DNA of 45,982 nucleotides from Chlorokybus atmophyticus. Taxonomy: Eukaryota; Streptophyta; Chlorokybophyceae; Chlorokybales; Chlorokybaceae. Numbering within the stretch: the first letter of the stretch is position 1; every line of letters starts with the position of its first letter. Where the stretch lies: contig RHPI01000671.1 in NCBI GenBank assembly GCA_009103225.1, forward strand, positions 635,933-681,914, given 5' to 3'. This document shows, one piece after another, positions 1 through 14,700 of the stretch. The position numbers and the translations under genes are program-made. The notes below the pieces were generated by a model. It saw only the letters and a list, made by a program, of their open reading frames with translations. It was not told the DNA's origin and did not search any database.

Positions 1-66
1 GGGGTCCGCGTGTCCGCGCGTGCGCATGCGCGTGTGCCTCTGCGTGCGTGCGTGTGTGTGCGTGAG
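1..66. repeat. GT/GC-rich simple sequence
   Basis: Alternating purine-pyrimidine repeats (gtgcgtgcgtgtgtg-like) at the left edge, lying inside an intron or the 3' part of the transporter gene. Similar CA/ACGC-rich runs recur in introns at about 390-440, 1140-1200, 44570-44660 and 45400-45570. Confidence 0.7.
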
Positions 67-216
67 TATACGCATTGCTGCAAACACTGTACGCGTAGGT
101 ATAGCTGCTGTATGCACACAAGCACGAGGCAACACCGACACGTGTTTGTGAGGTTTGCGATACCCAGATTGTGATACATCAACAGTTGTGGAGGGACTGA
201 AATGGATGGCACGCAC

Positions 217-1934
217 CTGTCCTGCTATGATGAAAACAACAACAACAGACAGCGCGCCAGCATACTGGAGCGAATCCAAGCGTCTGTACAGAGACATCGG
301 CACCAGCAGCACCGCCGTGATGCAGCACAGCAGCCTGGCGCCACTTTCGTGCCCTGCATGCAAGCGCATGTGAAGCTGTGCTACACACACACATGCACGC
401 ACACACGCACACACATACGCGCAGGTGCACGTGCACACGCATGAACCCAAAAACCCATAATCATCTTCAGATGCAACATCCAGTTGGTGTTGTTAGTGTG
501 TTGCATGCTTGCCTGGCGGGCCGAGTGCGAGCTCTCGCCACTCCCCTTTGTGCAGAATCTCCTGCCCTGCCCTCCTCGCCACATCCGCTGTCACCGCCAT
601 GTTCCCACAACTGATCCAGATTAACCAACATACACACAAAAGCAACCATGTTATACTTGATGAACTGTGAGAGGCATGCACGCATTGAGCAAACACACAA
701 CTTGAAGGACACCAGCAAACATTCACAGGCTGCTCACAAGAGGATATGCATAAGACAAGCCAATCAGAAAGGTGAAACCTTTCAACTAACACACGAACCA
801 ATACACTCTCATGCAACACCCAACAAACACCCCAACAACAAGGACACAAACACACACTCCCCCCACCTCGTTCCAAACAGCAGCAGCACCAGGCTAATCT
901 GCGCGAGCAGTCTCAGGTGTTTCCCTCCAGCGAGTAGCGACAGGTCCTCGTAGGACGCGCACCGCGGTGTGGCGTGGCTCAGGAGGAGGCGAGAGGTGTA
1001 GTAGTTGGCGGACGCTACGCAGACGGTCACCAGCGTCGCGAGGATGAGACCGGAGCACGCGAAGGCGTAGGGGACGGGGAGGATGGAGGAACCCATCTGC
1101 GAGCGGGTGCATGTGGGAATTGGTGTAGCTGTCACGTGTGAGAGCACGTGCGTATGCATGTGCGTGTATGTGCGCGGCGCACGTGTGCAAGTGTGCATGT
1201 GCGCAGGTGCATAAGTGACAACAACCAAGTGTAACGCTGCAGCTGAACACAGGTGAGAGCAGAACTACAGGCAAGGAGCGCAACTTTTGAAAGAGCCCCC
1301 ATCTGCAATCAATATAGTTGGTGCTGTACTAACCATATGTCAAGCACGCTCTCAAATTGCTTACTGTCAATGTGATTATGAACTATATAAATGAAATGTT
1401 ACAGCACAATCCTTTGTATCCATGTTTGTCATCAACCAGGTGCTAACTTGCATTATAGCTGAGGAGCTTGCTCTGCAAGCTGAGGAGCTTGCATAGTGCA
1501 GGCATCCGATTGCTGTCAAATCACGCAAGCTACTGGAATGCATCCGTTTGCATGCTTGCAATTCAAACCACCACAACGTACCACCACAAAATGATTACAA
1601 GCTGTAAGGCTTGCAATTTCGATCCAACTGCATTGTGCTTGAATCAAGAGCACGAAGGCGATACCAGAAACAGGGAGAGGGTAGTGAACCCTGCGAAGAA
1701 GGCGGATCCGGTAGCGTGCTCGACATGCTCGGCGTCTTTGAGGAGCGGTGAGAGGAGCGCATCCTCCGCCGAGGTGACCCGCGTGATGGCGTCGCCGCCA
1801 TGGTGGTGGTGGAAGGCCGCAGGCGGAGGCACCGTCAGCCTGGGGGGTCTAGCGAAATCAGCGCCACAGCCACTGGCCTCCTCGGCGTCATCCACCTCCG
1901 TGTCCCCATCGCCGCCGCCGCCGCCGCCGGGCAT
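217..1934 (-). CDS. SLC38/AAAP-family amino-acid transporter, 3' part missing
   Basis: A membrane transporter of the amino acid/auxin permease (AAAP, SLC38-like) family, expected to move neutral amino acids with a proton or sodium. The exons I can join are 1934-1665, 1096-867, 610-513 and 353-217. Their phases fit and give 245 residues. The first ~80 residues are a soluble, acidic, Gly/His-rich N-terminus. The first helix of the family fold follows, with SSILPVPYAFACSGL, then the stretch YTSRLLLSHATPRC and a helix ending LVLLLFGT. Exon 353-217 adds two more helices (ITAVLLVPMSLYRRLDSLQ and ALSVVVVFIIAGQ). The intron after 513 appears to start with GC (AG/GCAAGC). The remaining C-terminal helices would lie left of the window. 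An in-frame upstream ATG at 2060 is an alternative start. Exact substrate unknown. The family call rests on the YAF-containing first helix and the overall pattern. Confidence 0.72.
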
Positions 1935-2692
1935 TTGGCTAGCGAACACACAGCCCCTGGCCTGGTCTGGTCTGGTCCGGTCAGGTTGCTCAGCGCCAAA
2001 CAAGGTCGATGAAACTTGGGAAATGTGTGTTTGCAAGCGCTGCCCTGCTGCAGGAGTCATGCCTGGGCTGAAATGAACCAATCACGGATGACTCTTTGGT
2101 TGCTGATGGCAGTGTATTGTGCATTGGCAGCCCAACTGGCAGAAAAAGCAGTGAATGTAGGGGCAGTGCACGCGTCCTTTTCGAGAAACAAGGTACAGTG
2201 TTACACTGCTGCATAAGGTGCGCAATTCAGTACTGCCAATTGCATGTGCAGCGCCTGTATTGTGGGGTGTTGCACTCTGCGCACATATGTGCGTACGAAA
2301 TCCCTCGCCGTTCTTTTGTACACAGCAACAAATGACTCTACACAAATGGAGTGCTTGATTTGTCTGTCTGCTGCTGCTCTCACAGCCGCACACATTTCCG
2401 TCTCGCATTGATTGTACACATAACTCATTGTCGGTCACATCACATGTTGCACTTGAGCACACAGCGCAGCAACTGTCGCTGTGAACTTATCCTAAAGAAC
2501 TCAAAGACCTCAAAGACTCACATCTTAAGAAACACGGGAGACAGCAACGACACAAATTGCTCATTACGCCTTATCGAAAGCGCAAAGAATGTGTTGAGAC
2601 ACCATACAGCACTGGCAACCACTACTGGACGCACACTCGCATGCGACACAGATGTACACTAACGCACTTCACAAACTGGTTTATTTCTTCAC
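1935..2692. other. Spacer between transporter 5' end and ArsS 3' end
   Basis: Both flanking genes lie on the minus strand, so this should hold the transporter promoter and the ArsS-like 3' flank. No family-like reading frame was seen. A GCC-rich run around 1912-1930 lies just inside the transporter's first codons. Confidence 0.5.
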
Positions 2693-5539
2693 TCAAGTTG
2701 TGGCACCCTGGCAGCTAGAGCCCGCGCCGGCAGTGCATCCGAAGCAGTGGTTGTCGACGGCCACTCGCGCGGCGGTCAGGTCATCCAGTGACTCGAGGTC
2801 AAAGACGGTCTTGCGGGATGACGTGACGCCAATCGCGAGCTGCTGGTTGAAGTCGCAGTCGTATATGCGGCCGTCCCAACCCACGCTTATAGTGTCCCGG
2901 CACATGAGGCCCTGCGTAGCCGCCGCGTTGAAGCTGTCCACCTGCATTCGTACCAAGTCAGTTCTACAACCTTGGCAGCATACTATTATGACAGAGTGTG
3001 TGAGCGCAGGCCTGTGCATGTGCGCGCCTGCGCGTATGCAAGTGCATACATCAACGATCACGTGAAACACACCCAAGTGCAACGAGAATTCATGCGCACA
3101 TAAAAGAGGCGGCAGAACTAACGATGACAGTGTGCATACCAGCAGCTGCATGTAGGACTCCATCTTCCCCTCTCTGTGCAAGTAGTCCGCGTAGCGCTTT
3201 ATGGGCATGTTGGTGATGGTAAAGAGGCCGTTGAACTCAATCCCAAAGTGAACCATCAACTCCTCTTTGTACTGCTGTTGCAGGACTTCCTGCGAAGGTG
3301 GCAAGAAAGCGCCATTCGGGTTGTAAACCAGATCCAGCTGCAAGCCTGTACCCTCCTTGCCGTATCCGAGCTTGTTGAGATCTAATAAAGCCTGTGCGCG
3401 TGTACTCGCGATAAGTATTGTCACAACAACTTCTCAAAGGCATGACTACGATGTGCCTGATTGCTACCTGTATGCTTTTCTCAAAGACGCCTCGGCCGCG
3501 CTGCTGGTCAACATTCTTGGCGGAATAGCAAGGCAGCGACGCCACTATCCTCACACCATTGTTGGCCAAGAACTGTGCAAGATCCTGAACACAAGCAAGT
3601 GTCATGTAGGTTGCAAAACAGCACACGCCAACCCATGTACATTTGTTGTTTAACCAACATGCGGCAAACATCTGTAGCGACTTCAGACGACATGCCATGA
3701 ACATGTGGAGAAGTAAATGGGACGCTATGGTACGGTCCTCAAGTTGCGGGTACCTCCTGGCCAGGCTCGAAGAGCACTGTCAAGTTGCAACGGTCTATTA
3801 CTTGCTTTCCCCGCTTGCGAACCTCTGTGACAAGATACCTGCAGCCCCAGCGACAACATCACCACTTCTGATGCCGCACATTGACAGACTAGAGACCACC
3901 AAGGAGATGAACAGGCCCTTGTGATCGGTCATGCTCCACAAGAGCAGCATACAGTCAAGACAGGGAAGCAAGAAATGACGCGTGCATACACAGATGACCA
4001 TTAACATGCAGGGGTCGCGAAACACAACATCAGTGAGCGCAAACCTGAAGTTCGGGCTAAGTTCAGGTGCACCGCCAGTTACGTCGACTACCTCAACTGA
4101 TGGGCTTTCATCCAACAGGCGCAGCTGCCAGCAAGAAGCTCAGGTGCAACACTTGTGTTGAAAAAGAAAACTGCAGGGGGTATGACTTGCAACAGCTGAT
4201 GCAAGGCATCAGTTGCACCTTGATGCCAAGATGCTCAAACCAAAAGCTGGCTCAACTTACACAACGATCAACTACTGCTTTGTCCATCATCTCCGTGCGC
4301 AGCGGGCTGGACTCCACATGGCAGTGGCTGCAGGCTTGATTGCAGTATAACCCAACGTTGAGCTGTAAGATCTTGCAAGGACTGCGCAGTATCCTCTCGA
4401 CACCCTGCGCATGTTTGACTTGTCATCTACAATGACTACAGCTGGAGGCCTGGCGAAACTTAATGAACACTTGATACACAAGCGCGCGTGTAACTCCAAC
4501 TCTCACTCGCTCGTCTAGAAATTGATTAAAGTGTGGGACATTCATCTTGTCAAGTGCTCGCCGCCTTCGCTTGCGCTCCTCTGCCGTCAGCTTTTCCTGT
4601 GAAGGAGTTACACGCCTGAGGGAGAGGACCAGAAGGTCACAAGTCCACCACCAGAAGCAACGAAGAATTGATGCTTGCACAGCAGACACTTGCAGGCTTC
4701 TGACATACATAGACGGCAGTGCACGCCAAAAATAAATATGTAAGTGAGCAACTCATAGCATTACGGTGAGTTAAGCACTGGGATATAGCGAGTGGCTGAA
4801 CAGTGCAAGCGAGGCAACACTGCTGAGCAACTTGAATTCCAGTACCTGTCCGTGTATTCGCAGGTTCTCCTGCGCCTCCTTGAACAGCTCGTCGGTCTCC
4901 ATCTCCTTAAGGGTGTCTGGAATCAGTGACCCCTACCAAGTTTGTCACAACATGTCAATGAGCGCAACAGGCTCGCTTACAAGTTGCACGCGCATCAGCG
5001 TGCGCTTAGACATGCTACATAGCACAAGTAGTGAACACACAACATGCCGCAGCCTTCGCACATGTGTGTGTGTGTGTGTGTGTTGTATACAGATGTTATT
5101 TTCAAGTATATGTCAACAGCTGCAAGCCAGCACAGCTTGAACGCAGGCGACAGCTGTTGCATGCGTTCAAGCTATGCTGGCTTGACGGTTGAAATCACGC
5201 AACATGGCCGAGCAACTAGTCCTGCTAACTAACCGCTAGAACTAACTAGGCGATCAAGCATGCCAATCTGCTCTTGAAGCACGCTAGACGCACCTGTGTG
5301 CGCTCCCTCATCGCCTGAGCATCCAACGCCTGCGCTTCACTGCGGGCGGTGGCGGTGGCAGCTGAATTTCGTCTGCGTGTGTGCCTACCACTAAAGCAAC
5401 TGCTACCACTGCTTCTACCACAGCTACGCCATGATGAAGCACGCCCTGGAGGCCTGTGCCGCAATAGAGACGACACCCCAGCTCCAGCGCCAGCTCCTCC
5501 CGCCGCCAACCCTGCCGCCGCCGCCGCCACCGCCGCCAT
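2693..5539 (-). CDS. arsS: ArsS-like radical SAM protein (arsenosugar biosynthesis)
   Basis: A homologue of the arsenosugar-biosynthesis radical SAM protein ArsS, which is thought to add the 5'-deoxyadenosyl group of S-adenosylmethionine to methylated arsenic. Nine exons: 5539-5294, 4932-4846, 4596-4507, 4404-4261, 4124-4045, 3838-3754, 3584-3468, 3391-3140, 2941-2693. All phases agree and give 449 residues. Residues 1-~65 are Ala/Ser/Arg-rich and look like an organelle transit peptide. The [4Fe-4S]-binding CxxxCxxC is CNQACSHC at ~162-169, followed by VDVTGGAPEL, CNLTVLFEPGQE and SLPCYSAKNVDQQRGRG. The C-terminal DUF3641 region holds LDLVYNPNGAFLPPS, SVGWDGRIYDCDF and the terminal CFGCTAGAGSSC. 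Several bacterial members carry selenocysteine; here the residue in SLPCY is an ordinary Cys codon. It is divergent with the dehydrogenase gene, ATG to ATG 99 bp apart. Confidence 0.93.
5061..5083. repeat. (TG)n microsatellite in ArsS intron 1
   Basis: About eleven TG units in the intron between the first two ArsS exons. Confidence 0.85.
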
Positions 5540-5638
5540 GATTGCAGTAAGCTAAGCGCAGCTTAGCTCAGCTCAGCTCAGCTCAGCTCACTGCAGCTGA
5601 GCTGAGCTGAGTGAAAGTGAGCTGCATTGTTGAGCAAC
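5540..5638. promoter_or_regulatory. 99-bp bidirectional promoter/leader with hairpin (ArsS / SDR)
   Basis: The whole space between the two divergent start codons. It is built from AGCTC/GAGCT units. Arms at 5572-5588 and 5595-5611 are perfect 17-base reverse complements around a six-base centre, and a smaller palindrome (TAAGCT...AGCTTA) lies at about 5548-5565. So short a space must hold both leaders and probably both transcription starts, unless these lie inside the genes. No TATA box is seen. Confidence 0.6.
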
Positions 5639-7994
5639 ATGGTGGCGGCGGCGGCGACGGAGCCGCCGCAGGTGCTGGAGGGCAAGGTTGCTATCGTCAC
5701 AGGCTCAAACGGTAAGCTGAAGCTAGCCACAAACGAGCTGTGCTGCTAGTTCCTTGTGCTGTAACATAGCTAAAGCATGCAAGGCAGCATGGAGTGGTGG
5801 CTTCTGTGTATGGTTGGTTACACATAAGCAACCGCAGCACGTATCCACCTTGCATCTAACCCTGATTGGTGCTAGTCATAGCTCACTCCTACAGCTTTTG
5901 GATGTTGATTTCGATGGCGACGCTTCTAATTATTGTCTGGTCGCAGCCGGCATTGGCAGGTAAGCATGCAAGCAGGCGCTGCTGCATGCCTTCGCTGGTA
6001 CATGACAGCTCTGCTGACACAAAGGGTCGGCTATGACATATCAAAAATTGAACGCATGCACCCGTGACGTTTTGCATGGGGTACTGGTCACACTGTTGGC
6101 GCATGTGATGTCTTGTGGCTCAACAGCTTCACAACCATGTGAATCGGTTGAGCCTCTGGTGTAACAACTTCATCAATGCTAAGACGCTATGCCTTTAAAT
6201 GTGACGACGGTGCATACGTGACTGGTAGCAAACATAATCGCTATGCTGGTTGTGCATCCGCTAAAGTACGCAACATGGAAAGCATGCAGAATGGTATGTG
6301 AACATGCAGGGTCACAGCGGAAGCATTGGCAGCATCCGGCGCGCGCGTCATTCTCGCATGCAGAAACGTCGCTGCCGCCGAAGAGGCCGCCAAAGAGATA
6401 CGCGCAAAGCACCGGAAAGCAAAGGTTTGCAGCATTGTTGCATGACATGTGTGATGTTGCTCGCCGGATCTTATGTCAGTGGAGTAGTGTGCACCATCAT
6501 CAGTCATTGCCAAGTGCAGTTAGTGTTGTCACTAAATTAATATGCAGGTTGAAGTGTCTGAGCTGGACCTCGCTTCCAACAACTCCGTGCGCAAGTTTGC
6601 TGAAGTATTCCGTGCCAAGCAACTTCCTCTGCACCTTCTGGCAAGTGTCTCTATCTGGAGTATTGGTATGTTGTTTCATTTGCCGATGCAACACTTGGAA
6701 GATTTGAGATAAGCATGACATGTATGTCATTACAGGTGAACAATGCAGGTGCCAACTATTTGCCTCTCGCACGCAACTCCGAAGGGATTGGCATATGCGC
6801 GCAGATCAACTTCCTCGGCCCATATTTGCTCACGCGTTTGCTGCTCGACAAGCTCAGCGCCAACGCACCATCCCGCATTGTCAATGTGTCCTCCATCATG
6901 CATCGGCTGCCCACAGGTGATTAAAATATATGTATCATGCATAGAACTTTGCGCATTATGTGTTCTTAATTGAGAGTTTTGGAGTGCAGGTATAAGCGAC
7001 CCCAAGCAGTTTCTTCATAATCCCAAGCGAGGCAAGTACTCGGCGTGCAAGCTGTCAAACGTCCTATTCACGTATGAGCTAAACCGGCGCTTGTCGCGTG
7101 CAAAGGGTGTCACTGCCATTGCCGTTGATCCGGGCAGCGTCTACTCGTCCATCTGGAAGAACTCCGGCATATTTGGAAGACCTCCTGGAACTTGGTTCCT
7201 TCAGGTATATCTCGTCACAGTGGATACCCATGCCGCTATGTATTTGTGTGCACGTGTTTGTTCAAATATGTTTGTGGCCGAGGCTTGTGTAATTATCATA
7301 TTTCATGGTGGCAGCACTGCTCCTTGCAATCAACTTGTACCAAGCACACGTGTGCTCTGTCCTGCAATATGTAGTACAGCTGCTGTCAAAGCGTATGCAC
7401 GTGGCAACCTCAACTTCTCCATGTGGGCGCAGACATTCTACTCTCCCTCAACAGACGGTGCAACTACTACCATACATGCGTGCACGTCACTGAGTGCTGG
7501 CGCTGAGACGACTAGTCCGGGCACTTACTACGCTCGTGGCACCTTTGCAATGCCTCCGGTATGCTTTTCAGACCACGCTCTTACAGTGAAAGCATCTAGC
7601 TTGCTTGCAATCCTGCACTTGTTACTGTTCTTTGCATGAAGTCAGTCTTGAGTTGCGTTATGACGCGTCTCATGACAGCTGCATTTGCATACCATGTGAT
7701 TCCAATTGTTGTCTGCAACAGGCTCAGACTATAATGACCATAATGCTGTGGCATGCGTATACGCAGGTGACTTGGGCTTCTGGATGGGCCATGACACTGC
7801 TCGCGCCGCTTGTTGCAATGACAACCACAATGGACTGGCCCTTGCGAAGACTAGCGCCCGGTTGGTTCTCGCCCGTGCGAGCCGTGCGGTCGTCACCAGC
7901 GTCTTATGACCCGCAAATGGCAGAGAATCTGTGGAACTACGCAGCTGACGTGTGTAATCTGCCCCGTGACGTGGTTTCAAAGAAGCTGGAGTAA
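5639..7994 (+). CDS. Short-chain dehydrogenase/reductase (WWOX/RDH-like)
   Basis: An NAD(P)-dependent oxidoreductase of the classical/extended SDR family, close in pattern to retinol-dehydrogenase, TIC32 and WWOX-type enzymes. Substrate unknown. Eight exons: 5639-5711, 5947-5959, 6310-6424, 6548-6640, 6736-6916, 6990-7204, 7433-7558, 7722-7994, giving 362 residues. Visible motifs are the cofactor loop TGSNAGIG (21-28), NNAG (100-103), the catalytic Ser in NVSS (~150-151) and YSACK (Tyr175, Lys179), then VDPGSV. Exon 2 is only 13 nt and encodes the heart of the glycine loop. The intron after 6640 starts with GC (CTG/GCAAGT), because the neighbouring GT would break the VNNAG frame. The exact 5' ends of the last two exons are inferred; residues from ~270 include a hydrophobic stretch of doubtful status, but the ending YDPQMAENLW...KKLE is convincing. 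Confidence 0.9.
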
Positions 7995-9120
7995 CTGTTA
8001 CTAAGACGCAAGGCTTTGCTGCTCGCCAGCTAAGCTGCGTTCAATGCAAATGCGATGCAGGGCTATGTTAATATTTGTGCAAACACTCAAGCCCATGGCA
8101 GCGTCACACATTTCTTGCCATGCTGAGCGAGAACAGCAAAGTTGTTGAAGCGCAAAGTGTTGCTCGCAAGGCAATTGAACAGTGCCAAGAAAACATGCAT
8201 GTAGCATTTGAGCAGATGGTTGGCTATTAGGTGGGTAGTTACTCAAGGTGCTGAATGCTGCTGCCTCACCTGTGCAACGCCACTGTTCCCCACATAACGC
8301 CTCATGTAGCTTCTGTTGGCGAGGCGTGTGAGTGTCTGACTTACACGGCACAGCACATGTCAGACCACCCATGCACCCACACGCAGCAACCAAATACCAC
8401 ACGCGCAGATCCCGCTGCACAGCACATAGCACAACATTTGCTGCACTGGATCGTTGCCCTGCATAATCGCAGTCCGCAATGTGCTTCGTTGCCATCACTT
8501 GTCTTGTACAGCATTTTAATCGGTGTTCGCAGACAGCTGTTAGCAAAATTTTGTGATAATAGCACAGGGCTCTGCCGCAATGCTCCCAGTACGTGCATGC
8601 ACGCATACGTAGTGGGTGGCGCCATGCCACTGCTCGCTATGTATGCCACTATGCATGTGCCAGTCTGTTTTGCATTGTTTGTACATGGCGCCAAGTGAAA
8701 CAAAAGGAAATGCAAGTACCTTGTGCGGAAACATCACAAGCTGATACTGTAGGGTTGCAGGCGTCCATTGCGTGATTTCAACACAGCGGCAAACACCAAA
8801 CAACTTACTAAACTTTTCTGCACCAACGAACGCCTTGCATGCACAAACCCATAGTTGAAAAAGGTGCCCTGACACAGCATCATGTACAAAACCGTCATGT
8901 AAGGACGGACCTGCTTGCTGCACACTTCCTGAGCCTTTAAAATAGCTTTCATATGTGGCAAAGACAAACTGTCTGAGACAGTTCAAACTAAAGCACAGCA
9001 TATTACAATAAACTGCACCCCAAAACACTATGTGCACATCATCCTTGCGCAAAGCCTGCACCAAAAGCATGCGCGTGCCAGTAGTTGCATTGACCGGCAT
9101 TGTTTGCGAGCGAGAAACCC
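7995..9120. other. Convergent spacer between SDR and PP1
   Basis: Holds the 3' flanks of two genes that point at each other. A 195-codon open frame on the minus strand (8540-9127) shows no family likeness and overlaps the proposed last PP1 exon. I see no RNA gene or mobile element. Confidence 0.5.
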
Positions 9121-11566
<2,446 letters not shown>

Positions 11567-11573
11567 GACGACA

Positions 11574-11704
11574 AAACCCTAACGACTCCCACGAGGGAAG
11601 GGGGCGAACGAAGCCTGCCTGCTTAACCGTGCCCTCACCTTCCACCTCGTGGAGGACCACCAGGCCAACAACCAGCGACAGCTGGGCGGGAGGGCAACCC
11701 TAAA
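11574..11704. promoter_or_regulatory. Telo-box motifs upstream of PP1
   Basis: AAACCCTAA at 11574-11582, eight bases upstream of the PP1 start codon (reads TTAGGGTTT on the coding strand), and ACCCTAAA at 11697-11704. In plants such telo boxes are common in promoters and leaders of translation and growth genes. Function here is inferred. Confidence 0.5.
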
Positions 11705-14700
11705 CGCCCCTAACGCCGGCGCCGCCGGCGCCAGGCTCCAACGCCCATTCCCGCCCCGCCCAAACAGCAACGACGCAATCTACCCGTTGACCAGGTCCAA
11801 TCCTTACCCCCCACGCAATCCGGCCTACTTCGCCGCCGCCGGAGGCCAACCACGCCGATGACACCGCCGTCCACGCCGCAGCCGCCGCCGTCAGCCAGCC
11901 CCGTCTTGCCAGTCACGCGTCCCACACGAGCACAGCAGCAAAAACCAAAATAAACCGAACGGCAGAAAAGGGCGTCAGTTAATGGAGTTCGGAGACGAGG
12001 GGCCGGACGACGGTTAAAGCGACGAAGGCGAAACAAATGCGGAACGCAAATTCGCAAGCCGCAATTCCCAGGAATACCCCAAGCTCTTCCGAGGTTCTCA
12101 ACTTGTTTCGGTGTTTGGCTGTGGACACTTCGTGGAAGGGGACAAGGTCCGGAAAGAGATTTCTGGACGCAGGAGTACGGCGAGTTCCAGGTAACCGCCG
12201 TTTTGTTGGCACGGGGGGGACTGGCTTGCCGGTTCGTTGATAACCGAGCTGGTAGTACCAGTAACTGCAGCTGGACACTGTACTGCAGGCACTTTCGCGC
12301 CTTGCAGACCGTGCAGTTGATCTGCTTATGGGTATTGTGTGAGTAATGTATGTTGCAATGAACTTGCTGATTGCCAGACAGGACGATTGTTTGTAAGCTC
12401 GGACTTGCCTCCGTCACTACTTGGTAAGTACAATAGCATCTGAACACATTAGCACATACCATATGTTGCATGTCATGTCTAATGCAAGTACTTTATCGTG
12501 AATTGTTGCAATTTCGATTATAAAACATTGCAAGAAAGTAACTGATGTCGTGTATGACACGTGTTGTTACCGGTACTGAAGGTAATATCGTAATGCATAC
12601 GATGTCGTTAATCGCATCTCGTGACGTATTAAATAATGTAATGCAACAGTGACGATGCTGGTTAACATACGCAACCAATTGGCAAATAAACTTGTGTATA
12701 GCATGGCGCACGTAGTATATGACGGACACATACGAAGTATCGCTGTGCATGCAGATTTAACAAATGCACTTCAATCGTTACAATACGCATCGTAACAATC
12801 AACTAACTGGTTTTCTTTGTTTGAACCATTGCCACACTATAGTACCTTATCTATGCATATATCTTGGCTCCATTTGTGTAAGCTATGTGTATGTAAACAT
12901 GCAATGCAACTTAGCTGTAGCATACAAAACCCCGGTAGCAAAACTTGCTACCTCGAGCAGGGAACGTAGCATGTATGCAGCCTCTAGGATCGCCACATAT
13001 GTTATATAAGCGGCGAGGTGTTGCAAAGCGAAGGACCGTGTTTTTCTGTACGCCAAATGAACCGATGAAAGGGCACGGGATTCAAACTCGCGTACGAGGT
13101 GGTTACATGTACTCATATGTACAACTGCACATTGATGTGCCTCCACCTTTCGCACCTTTTGTTGTTATGCAGTATGATCAATACATTTTAACCGTATGCA
13201 GTAAGATGTGCCAAACACGACATGCTCATGCAGAGCTCAATGCTTGACCGCCATATTATCATTATCATTTCATTTAATAAACAATATATAAAGAAATGCT
13301 TTCAATTCAAACCATTTAAAACTTTACCACTACTGCTTGCGCATATGTCCTTATATAAGGTTAAAGCCCCTCACCAACTTGTGCCGAGTTGAACTGGTGA
13401 GTTGTTTTATCCAACCAAAGTTGTAATGGCCCAGCGGTGCAACGCATAGGCTGTGGGAAAGCCGGTATCGTAAGCAAGTGCACATGCCGCATGATGTGCC
13501 GATACCACTTATATATTACATATCAATGTGTGAGAAAGCTAAAAGTTGTCATTCATATATGATATTGGTATGCAATTCGAGGGATGCAAATGTGTCAAAG
13601 GCGGTGTCAGCGGGGGCTTGATGGAGGAAGAGGGAGGGCGGCGTCAACTCAAACGATAATGTGCATCATTACTCCTTCATATGTTGTATTTCACTTGTTT
13701 GCGATATGAGAACTTGATGAATGCAATTGTACAAGTTGCACCTTCTAAGAGCCTCCCAACAGCAACTCATAGCAGGTGAGCTAAAGGTATTTAAAATGTA
13801 TTTATATTGACACTCATATAGCCAAGCGTGACAAACAACGTTAATGGTTGCCATGGCGGGGCGGGCGCCATTGTTAATGGTACCGTTGACCTCGGAGACG
13901 GATTTGTCCATTTGCAGCAACAGATGGAAGATGACACGCGCAAGAAGACATAGAGCTGACACGCGTGGTCACTACAAAATGTATTATATACAGCCGTAGG
14001 TAAAGGAGCTAAATGTACATGTGCATGTGCGGGGAGCAGAGTGTCTGCCCGCACATATGGTCTATGTCACCTTGGTGTTGCTGCCATGTTGTGCTGCCGT
14101 GTGACTAAGCACTGACATGCTGTTTTGTTGGTGTGTAAGCATGTGAGATGAGAGTGGCGGTAGTGCGTATGCTATTATGCAGTCCATACCATGCTGTTAT
14201 CCCATGAGGTCTTTGTGGCCGTTGTGACAGTGCTGCACTTGCTGACAACTTACAACCGCACAAGCAATGCATGCAGCCATTGCTACAGCCATCAAAGGAG
14301 GCCTTATCAACACATCTGCATGACCAAGCATCCTATTCAACAGCCGCCATGGCCGCCAACCTTCACCAGCACAGCATTGCACAGCATCTGACGCCCATCG
14401 CTTGTTACCCTTGCTGCTCATGCTGCTGCTGTCCTGCTCGTGGTGCTACTTCGGACTCCTAGTCCAACCTATGGCGCTCAGGTCCGGTTGCCCTTACTGC
14501 TGTCTACTGCCCCTCGCCCGCTCCCATCCCACCTCCTCGCATGCACCCAGACAGAGACATGTAGCTAGTTTCTGCCCTTACCCGTTGGTAATTGAGAGTG
14601 CCTGTGTGTTGGCTTGTGTTGGCTTGTGTTGTGAGTGCTCAATTGGTTTGTGAGTGTGCTTGCTCCTGCATCCCAACTGGAAAGTCTGTACACGCGAACA

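Noticed and set aside
11710-12471. 253-codon minus-strand frame upstream of PP1
   Set aside because: Low-complexity Arg/Gly text from GC-rich promoter DNA; no homology recognised.
13075-13090. tRNA gene on the minus strand
   Set aside because: Only a B-box-like motif is visible. The arms do not pair into a cloverleaf and no convincing A box was found.
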